Shown here: positions 55,196 to 64,000 of the stretch, one piece after another | Numbering within the stretch: the stretch's first letter is position 1 | Layout of the letters: every line of letters starts with the position of its first letter | Source: Antrodiella citrinella | Taxonomy: Eukaryota > Basidiomycota > Agaricomycetes > Polyporales > Steccherinaceae | Reading direction: 5' to 3' | Length of the DNA stretch: 64,000 nt | Assembly: GCA_004802725.1 (NCBI GenBank) | Contig: SGPM01000047.1 | Span: 1-64,000, forward strand | Translations under genes and position numbers: made by a program | The notes under the pieces: model-generated | The model's input: only the letters and a program-made list of their open reading frames with translations | Told to the model about the DNA's origin: nothing | Database searches by the model: none

Positions 55196-58100
55196 CTACA
55201 TAACCACGCACCACTTCGACTTGTGGTGTTTCTTGTCGTCGATGACAACACCGTCAATGGGAGTGTTCGCAGGGACTTCCGGAGCGCCGGGAGACAAGTC
55301 GCCGCCATTCTTCGAGAACTCGCCTGAAGCGTGATCGAAAGAGGCTCTCGTCTCATCCGGAGTTTTAGGAGGGGGTCCGCCAGAGAACCATCCGCCCGGG
55401 AAGTACCTCGATGAGGTGGTTGATTCCAACCTTGACCGCGCCGTCGTCGGCGAGAGCGTCTCAAGGTCAGGTGGGGAAGTGACGGCGACTGCCTCATTCT
55501 CGCTGACCGGAGCAAGACGGGCCAGACTTGGTCTGTAATATCATGAATGAATACGGTAAATCTGACTGAGAGATGAAAATACGCACTTCGCCGAAATCTT
55601 GGGTGTAGTCTCTCCTGCATCGGAAACGGGGAAGGGACGGGACTCAGCAGCAGGTGAAACCACAATGCCCGTCGGTAAAGAGTACCCGTTGGTTCCCACA
55701 GCTGCATCGCCGTTTGTCTTCTCTGGGGTTGACGATACAGAGCCTTGACGGGTTACAGAGTAGGAGGGAGTCCAAGGACGCTCCACTTTGTCCTGAGGCT
55801 CAGCGAGAGACTAGATATAAATCTTTGAGTGATACATTACAAGGATCCAGATCATATGGCTTACGTTGACGGAGGGCCTAACTGGTTGAGGCTCTTTGAT
55901 TTCGGTCACTTCTGAGGCATCGGCCGCCTTGCCATTCGGTTCCGGCGCTGCTACAAGAATCTGTGGCTCCTCAACAGCTGTGGCGTCTAAGGCCACTTGT
56001 TCATGGACGGGAAGTTCTTTCGTTTGGACAGCGGGGCTTGATCCCTGTTGACTCACAGAATATGACGGCACGTATGGCGATACAGGCCTGTCAACAGCGT
56101 CCGCGACTGACAGCTCGGGAAGGTCAGTAGTTTGAACGGCAGGCGTGGCTGCGGGGCTAGTGCCCTGCGTTGTGACCGAATAAGAGGGCACGAATGGTGA
56201 CGTAGGTATTTCCACAGCCTCAGTGGCAGATGGCTCCGGCAGGTCTTCGGTTTGGATGGCAGGCGTAGCGGCGGGGCTCTTGCCTTGCTGGGATACAGAG
56301 TACGATGGCACGAATGGCGACACTGGTCTTTCAACAGCTTCGGCGGCCTCAGTAGCAACAGCCTCAATGACCTCAACAGCAGGTTCGGGAAGGTGTTGAG
56401 TTTGAATAGCAGGCGTGCCTTGCTGGGATACAGAATACGATGGCACGAATGGTGACACCGGTCTTTCAACAGCTTCGACGGCCTCAGCAGCAACAGTCTC
56501 AACAGCCTCAGTAGCAACGACCTCAGTCACCACAGATGGCTCCGGAAGGTCGTGAATTTGGATAGCAGGCGTGCTCGTGCCTTGTTGGGACACGGAGTAG
56601 GATGGCACGAATGGTGACACTGGCCTTTCGACAATCTCAGTAGCCTCAACAGCAGGTCCGGGAAGGTCTTCGGTATGGATGGCAGGTGTGACAAGTGTGC
56701 TTGAGCCTTGCTGGGAAACAGAGTACGACGGCACGAACGGTGACACCGGTCTTTCGGCAGCCTCGACAGTCTCGGTAGCGGTCGGTTCCGGGAGATTCTC
56801 AATCTGTACCGCAGGCGTAGCCACAGGGCTTGCGCCCTGCTGGGATACGGAGTACGACGGTACGAATGGCGATACCGGGCGTTCAACAGCCTCAGCGACC
56901 TCGGGCTCTGGAAGGTCCTGTGTTTGAATAGCAGGTGTAGCCACAGGGCTCGCGCCTTGTTGAGACACGGAGTACGACGGCACATAAGGAGACGCGGGCC
57001 TCTCAACAGGCTCGTCAGCAGACGCAGCAATAGATTCTGCAGAGGACTAGACACACGGAAGTCAGTTGGTGCGTGCGAAAGAAGAATTGGGACCATCGCT
57101 TACCTCCTCATCGGCAATAACGACCGTAGGGGTCTCAACATGGACATCCTCGGCGATAATATCCTCTTCAGCCGGCACAGCAGTCTCCTCAGGCTCCTCA
57201 ACTACAAGAACCCGTTCAGCGGTAGGCTCATCTTCCAGTTCCTGCGGGCTCATCAACGGGGTAGTGCCCTGTCGAGTGACCGAGTATGAGGGAGTCCAAG
57301 GTCTCTCGCCGGGAACTTCTGGAGCGGCCTCTTCGTCTTCGAGCTCTTTAGTCGCAACCAAAGGGGTCGAGCCTTGACGCGTGACGGAGTAGGAGGGTGT
57401 CCAGGGCCTTTCAATGGGGTCAGCAGGTGCAGCGGTCTCATCGACTACAGCAGTGGAATCGCCTTCGAGTTGCAGCTCCGGTACACTCGGCTGCTCGTCA
57501 GCAGGCTCCTAAAATAACGCTGTTAGTTACTAGGTATCTATTGTATAGTGGAAGGACACTTACATCGACTGACTCCGCTGGTTCAGAAACCTCAACAGTC
57601 TCTGGCACCGAAACATCCTCGTGAACGAGAACGGGCTCAATCACAGATTCGGGGATTGACTCGGGCTCCGCAGCGGCAGAAGGCTCCTCGATGTCTGCGA
57701 CATGCTCAGAAGCAGCTGCCACAACCGCCTCGACTGCCGTGACCAGGACTGACTCTTCCACGACAGGTGCAGGCTCAGACACTTCCTCGCTGACAGACAA
57801 TGCCTCATCTTCAGCCTCCTGAGCAGGAAGATCAGCAGCTCCCTGGGAGCTCACGGAATACGAGATCGGCCACGAAGAGTGAGTCTCCTCAGTCGCAGCA
57901 GGGGCAGAAGAATACTGTGAATGTCGTATGAGCGATTGTAAACACAAGCGATACAAGATAGAACACACCTCTTCCACAACCTCCTGAGACTGCTCTGCCT
58001 CCGCGACAGCCGCGCCTTCCGCCTCAAGTGATACCTCTTCAATGAAGGTTTCAGGGACGGCGACGGCCTCTGCAGACTCAGGGAGCTGATCAAGCTGATC

Positions 58101-61010
58101 AAGCTCTTTCGCATCATCCTCAACACCTGCACCTTGCGTAGTGACGCTGTAGGAAGGGGTCCAAGGCGACTTGGGTGGGTCAGGCTCTTGAGCAGTCTGT
58201 TCGGCGACGGCATCAGAGACGTCGGTCGTGATAGAGATCTGGGGTGTCCCTTCAGCAGCGACGGGCCCCGCCTCCTCCTTTGCGGCTTCAACTTCAGCTA
58301 CACTGATCCACTCGGTCTAGAAACATGATTGCAATGAGACTTGAGTATCTACAGATAATACGGAAAGCTTACCTTGACTTCCTGAGGGGAAACAATACCC
58401 TCTTCAGCATCTTCGTCCTCAACAACCACAGAGGTGGTGATCTCTAAAGATTCAACGGCGGCGGCGACAGAAGCTTCAGCCTCCTTAACGGGAGTCTCAG
58501 CAACAAGCGGAGCGTCCTCTACCAAGTCTTCAGTAACAGGTGCGGCAGACTCTTCAATAACCTCGGCAGCGGTAGAAGCGGCCTCGGGGTCGGAAACAGC
58601 AGCCACCACAGTGGCGAGTTCCTCGACAGCAATCGGTGCAGTGGCGAGTTCCTCGACAGCAATCGGTGCAGTGGCAACGTCCTCGACGATAGGGGACTCC
58701 TCAACAACATGCTCTTCTTCAGTCGCGGCGACTGGCTCTTCGACGGCCTTGTCGAGGACGGGAACGGCAGCAAGGACTTCAACGGAGGGGGCTTCCTGCT
58801 CGGGCTCTACATGTGCTTCTTCAGCAGCTGGGGTGGGCTCAGCGGGTACCGATTCCTCCGCAGGAGCGACGACGGGCTCAGCATCCTCCACAGCGGAGCT
58901 CTCAACGATGGCAGTCTCGATAGAAGGCTCTTCAACAGAAATTGGTTCAGTTTCGGCCTCGGCTTCTTCAATTGGCTCGGCGACATCGACCACGGTAGCT
59001 TCAACAACAGCGACGGGTTCCTCCTCGACAAGGACCTCGGGAATGACGTCCTCGACGACTACAGACTCTACGGTTTCGGGGACAACCTCAGCCTCGACGA
59101 CCGTAGGCTCAGCAGGCGCTGTTTCCTGTACGTACTGATCTCAACATCATACATCACTGACACACAAACGATCGATAACACTCACCTCAACGTCCGCAAC
59201 GACGTCAACCTCGCCTTCCCGAGAATCTTCCACAGGCACGTCCTCAACGACATGCTGCAATACGGATGGGATGTTATCAATAATGAAAAGCACGTGCGGA
59301 GCACGACCTACCTCGACGGTCTCCACGTTTTGCGGAACGGGCAAAATTTCACTCTCGACCTCTACGGTGGGTTCGTCTTCCACTTCAACCTTCGCGACAG
59401 GCTCGTCGGCGGCTTCAACGACTGGCGCTTCAGCTTCCTCAGGATGAGTCTCTTCGACCACAGCGGGTTCGGGAGCAAGGGTCTCCTCGACGACGACTTC
59501 AGGTTCTACTGGCGTTGGCTCTTCAACGACTGGCTCGTGCTCCACAGCAGGAACTGTCTCTTCAACAGCGGGTTCAGCAAGAACTTCTTCTGCAACGACC
59601 TCGGCTTCCGCCGGTGTAGGCTCAGCAGCAACCGGCTCCGATGCAACAGCGACCTCTTCAGTGGCAACAACCGGCTCTTCAATGGTAGGAGCAACAGACT
59701 CCTCGGCGATGACTGAGGTCTCCTCTGCTGTGACCGACACAGAGATCTGCAGACGAATGTCAACCCTAAATGTCAGGGCAAAGTAGGACCACCACGTACC
59801 TCTGGCACAACCTCCGGCTCATGTTCCGTAACCTCAACCGGTGTGGGCACTTCCTCGTGAATAGCGGCAGGTACTTCCTCCTCGATGACATCGACTTGCG
59901 CCTCTTCAACTACAGCATGGTTGGCCTCTTCCGTTGCCGGGATCTCGATGTCATGTTCTTCTTCCTTGACAACTACGGCATCTTCGGTGGTATCGGCAAC
60001 ACTAGCATCCACGGATTCAGGATAGCAAGTCTCATCGTTGCTAGTAGAGAGGAAGATAAGGTCGGCGATCGTCTTGTGCGCAGGCGTAGCATTGTCCTCG
60101 AGCGCCGGAGTGACATGGGAAGCTTCGATGGCAGGTTCGGCTTCTGCAGGTCCGGTCTCGCTCTCAGTAGACGCATCAGCTACAACTTCGGGGAGCGTCG
60201 CTTCTACAGCTGTCTCCGAGGACGTTGGCACCTCAGCGGCTAAAGGGGCTTCTACCGTCTCTGTTGGAGCATCGGGCACGATAGTGGGTACATCGACTGT
60301 TTCAATCTCGTCGTGTGCGTCCTTGAGAGCAACGGCTTCAGCAAGGGTCTCCTCGGCGGGTTCCTCAGACGCCGCGATGGCAGGCTCCTTCATAACGGAA
60401 GACGCGTCAGATGGGTCGGGAAGGGATGAATGCTCAAAGACAAAGACAGTCACTTACGTTTGTTGTCTCTTCAACGACTACTACAGCAGGCTCTGCATCA
60501 ACAGCAGAGGGGGTAGGGGTATCTTCTGCAGCAACTTCGGCCTCAGCAACTGGCTCTGGCGCGGCCAGTTCTTCATCGTCCTTCACATCAGCAGAGGCGG
60601 GTGCCTCAGTGACTTCAATCGTGACGGGTATCTCGCTGGGAACGTCTTCGTCTTTGATATCCTTGATGGTCTCCTCAGCAGTACCGGAGACCTGCATACA
60701 CCGTCAACCCCGCCAGCTCACTGCAGAGCATGCCAGCACAAAGACTTACAACAACGTCCACCAGTGTATCAGCAGAATCTTGGGTATCCAGCTCTTCCGT
60801 AGGCGCGTCGACCGCCTCGTCATCAGCAGGAACGTCGGCGGTAGCCTTGGTGACATCAGCAGCTGTCGCGGTGTCCTCAACCTTTGTGTTATCCAGTATG
60901 GCGTGTTCGGTATCCTTAGAGTCAGTGGTAGGTCCTATGTGCGTATCGTCGCGAGGAATGGTATCCGTCAAAGCCGCGATAGCTGTAGCATCGTCGTCGG
61001 GGACAGACAT
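55196..61010 (-). CDS. Giant acidic repeat protein with C-terminal CaaX box
   Basis: Twelve exons, about 61010-60750, 60691-60458, 60387-59800, 59746-59312, 59254-59186, 59125-58373, 58316-57969, 57914-57564, 57508-57104, 57046-55865, 55810-55587 and 55532-55196, keep frame to 1,728 residues. The first half is almost all Glu, Ala, Val, Pro and Thr, with no globular part. The second half carries 13 copies of a motif around 'PSYSV': four early and one last of type 'RPWTPSYSVTRQG' or a variant, and eight in a row of type 'ERPVSPFVPSYSVSQQG' spaced by 'TPAIQ...LPEP'. After a Gly/Pro/Phe segment 'YFPGGWFSGGPPPKTP' it ends 'HKSKWCVVM', a CaaX box for farnesylation with Lys upstream. No enzyme domain. 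I infer a prenylated, disordered membrane-attached scaffold; no known family. Confidence 0.85.
55740..58170 (-). repeat. Array of 13 PSYSV-type motif repeats within the CaaX protein gene
   Basis: Coding repeats of two types run through exons 7-11. Eight near-identical units of about 35-45 residues lie in the exon 57046-55865, and looser ones before and after. Unit length varies because the Glu/Ala/Val spacer between motifs varies. Confidence 0.9.
58611..58670. repeat. Exact 30-bp tandem duplication in the CaaX protein gene
   Basis: Two identical copies starting 'gtggcgagttcctcgacagc', in frame, repeating the peptide 'ATAPIAVEEL'. A third diverged copy follows. Confidence 0.9.
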
Positions 61011-61492
61011 GTCCGGGTAAGTGGAGGGTGGGAAGGGGTAAACTGTGGAACTGGAAAACGCGAATGGTTAGAAAGTGTGTTATATTGTTTGCGTGAAAGA
61101 AAGAGAAAGAGGCCTCACCAAAGAAACGCGACCGAGATCTCTTTGCTGCTTGGGCAGAGAAAGAACTCGCCCAGTGATAACAGCAAAAGGCGTTTGTGTC
61201 CTCGCGTGGCCTCAAATACACGGACCCGGTTCCGAGACACGTGGAACAGGCGCCCGACAGTTAGAGCCTCTGGGGCAAAGCAAAGTCTGACATTCAACCC
61301 AGGACACACGTAGAATAGCAATAACAGTCATAGCATTAGGTAGAACTACTGCATGAATGTCCATAAAGCCGTAGTTCTACATGACGAGTGCCGGGATAGG
61401 CATGTGGTATATACAAACGAGTGACTATGCGGGAACGCACAGACCAGCGTCGAGCTGATCACCGAGCTCAAAACAGACATAATAGTCCTTGC
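61011..61492. other. Promoter region of the CaaX protein gene
   Basis: About 480 bp. Two copies of an 'AAAGAAAGAGAAAGAG'-like purine tract lie near 61090-61110. No gene seen. Confidence 0.45.
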
Positions 61493-62460
61493 TTAGAAGA
61501 GAGCTGCGCCAATGAGACCCATGACGGCGGCGATACCGAACGAACCGACGGTAATCTTGACAGCGTCGTTGGACTTCTGGCCACTGCCTGTGGGAGTGGG
61601 CGTAGTGGAGGATGCGGACCGAGATGCAGACCCACTTGCGGCGCTGGTGGGAGCTGATGAACCAGTGGGGGTGCTCCTATGGCATCTATCAGACGGGAGT
61701 CGCATTATGAAGAAAGAAGGGTACTCACGAGCCAACGGGAGCCGCGGTACCACCGGTGCCGCTGTCGGTAACCGCGGTGTTCAAGCACCTGGGGCGCAGT
61801 TCAGTATCTCAGAGCTAGAAGAAGAAACTGTACGTACGAAGTGTCTGAGCTGTTGTTGACGGTCTCAATGTCAGAAAAGGCAGTTGCTCCGGTCGAATCC
61901 TTCAATGCGATCGTGCTATCAAACCGAATAAGCTGAAACTTCAACATCAACAGGCAACAAAGACGCCTTACAAGGTAGATCCGGTAGGGAGATCAGTCAA
62001 CCAAGTGAAAGAAGTGCCGTTTTGCGTGGGGAATTGCTTGAGCTGGAAAAGGGCCGCATTAAGTCAGCGGGGTACGCAAGACGAACAACAGCGAGACATA
62101 CAGCAGGAGCAGACGGCTGCGCAGCTACAAACCCGCATACGTTCAGGAAAAAAATCATGAGCTATAGACGACTAGACGTACCAGGAATCAGGGACAAGAA
62201 GTACGGGGCGACTCCTCCATGCCAGGTGAACAAGATGGGCTCTGAGAACAAAGTTCAACCAACGAAAAGACTTTTAAACCTCGAGATACATACGGCACTG
62301 AGTGATACCGGCACTGGTGGAAGGTTTAGCCAAGGTTCAGCGAACTGTACATGTCAAACATCTGGGGGACGACTCACACAGTATCAACCCCGAGAGTGGC
62401 CTGGGCGAGCGCAGGAGCGACGGCGGCGAGGGTAGCGGCGGCGAGTACAAGGAACTTCAT
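61493..62460 (-). CDS. GPI-anchored secreted Ser/Thr-rich protein
   Basis: The start at 62460 gives a signal peptide 'MKFLVLAAATLAAVAPALA'. The next exons read 'PILFTWHGGVAPYFLSLIPG', then a 23-nt micro-exon (about 62117-62095) supplying 'AQPSAPA', then 'LKQFPTQNGTSFTWLTDLP', 'IALKDSTGATAFSDIETV', 'CLNTAVTDSGTGG' and a Ser/Thr/Gly tail. The C-terminal hydrophobic end 'GSFGIAAVMGLIGAALF' after 'SNDAVKITV' is a GPI-attachment signal. The 'P-I-L-x-T-W-x-G-G' core is shared by many small mushroom cell-surface proteins of unknown function. It has about seven exons. Confidence 0.8.
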
Positions 62461-62748
62461 CTTTGAATCGAGCGAGGGAGCGTTACGCAACGAGTGTGGG
62501 CGTTGTTGATAGACTGGCGGAAAGGCTTGAAGCTGAGCAGACACGTAGGGAAGCAAAGAGGCAAAAGACGACCAACGACCATCCACCACGCGGAGTTTCA
62601 ACGCTCGGCCAAACCCGTCCCATCCTCATCATTTTATTATGGTACCATCATCTTGCCATCATCGGCCAAAGAAGACCATGAACCTGGCATGACCTTTGTC
62701 TTTAAATCACCTGTAGCCCAAGCATCGTACACTACGGTACAGCAGTAG

Positions 62749-64000
62749 CTACAACCCAATCCAACTACTTCGTCCACCCGGATTGTGCAACGAGGTTTGC
62801 CCAATCTTCACCAAGCCAATGCGCGACAAATCAGGCTCCTCATCAGACATCATACTTCCCGCAAATGTCGGGAACGGGCCGCCATTTTCCTCCGCATCAA
62901 CGATGGCACTGAGTATCGACGATGACGATGCCAGTGGCCTGGAGGGCAGCGTCGTGTCCTCTCCATGCGGACTCTCGTTTTGCGGCGTCGTCTTGTCCAG
63001 GACCATAGACGATCCTGGCAAAGCAAGGAAAGCCTCTGCGTACCACTCGTACCACACCTGTCGCCCGTTCGTGAGGCGCCAGATGGACACATGCAGCTCG
63101 CAGTTGCTGGGGAGATAAAGCGGATCCTACGTCATGCCACGATGAGATATGACGAATGACCGACAGGGCACTCGCTTACCTTGAACGGGAAGAACAGCGG
63201 GAACCAGCTCAGCATATCTTTCGAGATTTTAGCCATCCGTTCTGGATGGATGCTCAGGCCCACGCTGCCGTACAATACGGCTTCAAAGTATCCAGCCAAC
63301 CCGTGCAGCACGCCGGCGTGTGGGATGTGGAAAGTAAGCTTTACCGATCGCGTATTGTGGCTATTCGTCATTGGCAAGCCTATCAAAATAGGACGTGAGC
63401 TAGTCGTCGAAATCATTGTCCAGGCGACATACCTTGAGCATTGAGAACTGGGTCTCTCCGTGGATGCTCGAACTCCCAACACTCTTGTATCCGTGGCCCG
63501 CACTTACCACTTAGACCTCCTCCGTCGTCACTCATGACATTGATAGACGAAAGCATGACAACGTAGGGGGTTTCTTTGGGTGTATCATCCTTCCCTGACT
63601 GGGTCTCATTGAACAGTTTGGACGATGAGAGCGGCGCAATGTGCGCGGTGTACGACGCCGGTATTGAGATACCATCGGCTACCATTTTTAATTTAGACGA
63701 CAGCGAGCAATCAAGTCAACAGAAGTACTGACGTTTTAGAAACCTCATTGCACCGTCCAGACATTCCGGACTGAGCTCGTTATCTCCGAAGGAACCCAGG
63801 AGTTCGCTGACAAGAATGTCTACCTGCTCTGGCACATCCAGGGTTCGCATGTCTCCGAAGAGCAGCTTCACCTTGTCGCCCCATTCGTTTTGTGACCGTT
63901 CTTGTAACCTAGAGATTGTTTCGGTCAACCGTCACCTTCCGTGTCAGAAAAGTACCACGTACGTGACAAACGCGTTGGGATTCTTCTCCACGGCGTAGAT
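62749..64000 (-). CDS. PRMT5: Protein arginine methyltransferase 5 (PRMT5/Skb1/Hsl7), 3' part
   Basis: The window ends inside the gene, so the N-terminal half is missing. Visible exons read '[13 protein letters not shown]', '[11 protein letters not shown]', '[20 protein letters not shown]' (with the two catalytic Glu of the double-E loop), '[20 protein letters not shown]', '[10 protein letters not shown]', '[15 protein letters not shown]', 'SIHPERM', 'SWFPLFFPF' and '[19 protein letters not shown]'. It ends 'SSWIGL' after a Ser-rich insert. The enzyme symmetrically dimethylates arginines of histones and spliceosomal Sm proteins. The insert with '[20 protein letters not shown]' is longer than in animals. 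Confidence 0.95.

Noticed and set aside
58434..59716. Long plus-strand frames of 234 and 335 residues
   Set aside because: They mirror the Glu/Ala/Val-rich coding of the CaaX protein on the other strand; their composition (Ser/Thr/Ala or Gly/Leu/Asp) is what antisense of such codons gives.
1..64000. CRISPR arrays, operons, Shine-Dalgarno sites, prophage
   Set aside because: None seen; the sequence is intron-rich eukaryotic DNA.

Overview
The window is nuclear DNA of a filamentous basidiomycete, most likely an Agaricomycete. The evidence is protein genes split by many short GT-AG introns (mostly 49-70 nt), tRNA-Tyr genes with a small intron, and a gene set typical of mushrooms: lanosterol 14-alpha-demethylase, cerato-platanins, a PAS-GATA (white-collar-2-like) regulator, a GPI-anchored protein of the family with a 'P-I-L-x-T-W-x-G-G' core, and F-box paralogs. 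Three isolated ambiguous bases (14581, 14689, 25469) point to a draft assembly, so single-base frameshifts should be read with care. Splice sites were read by eye and checked for frame. Where exon sums are given they keep frame, but individual borders may be off by a base.

Layout. 1-334 is a long imperfect hairpin. 440-1724 holds two decayed tandem copies of a kinase-like domain. 1798-6095 is a divergent pair: a mitochondrial RNase II-type exonuclease (DSS1) and an acidic/basic nucleolar-type protein. 6255-10592 carries an ENV7/STK16 kinase and ERG11 (CYP51). 11018-17117 carries a nuclear low-complexity protein, a two-domain DUF427 protein, an unknown gene with an apparent frameshift, and VPS51. 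17226-20411 holds a tRNA-Tyr, a 34-bp triple repeat, and an F-box gene between direct repeats, one of them split by a 239-bp inverted-repeat element. 21160-23863 has a Sfk1/DRAM membrane protein and a DsbA/FrnE-type oxidoreductase. 24.7-28.0 kb is gene-poor. 28015-30727 is a membrane-type casein kinase I.

The second half continues with a small mitochondrial-looking protein, a second identical tRNA-Tyr, a frameshifted F-box paralog, a secreted GH20 hexosaminidase, a CCDC174-like protein and, in its 5' flank, a 990-bp non-autonomous Mutator-like element with a 10-bp target duplication. Then follow TEN1 (telomere CST subunit), SDS22 (PP1 regulator), a PAS-GATA factor, two tandem cerato-platanins, a 1,728-residue acidic protein with 13 copies of a 'PSYSV' motif and a C-terminal CaaX box, a GPI-anchored protein, and the 3' part of PRMT5, which runs off the window.

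There is no operon logic. Genes are independent housekeeping units with short intergenic spaces, interrupted by small mobile or duplicated patches near 0-1.7, 17-20.4, 33-36 and 40.8-41.8 kb. The most novel items are the CaaX repeat protein, the Mutator-like element with hairpin tips, and the filled/empty insertion site around the first F-box gene.
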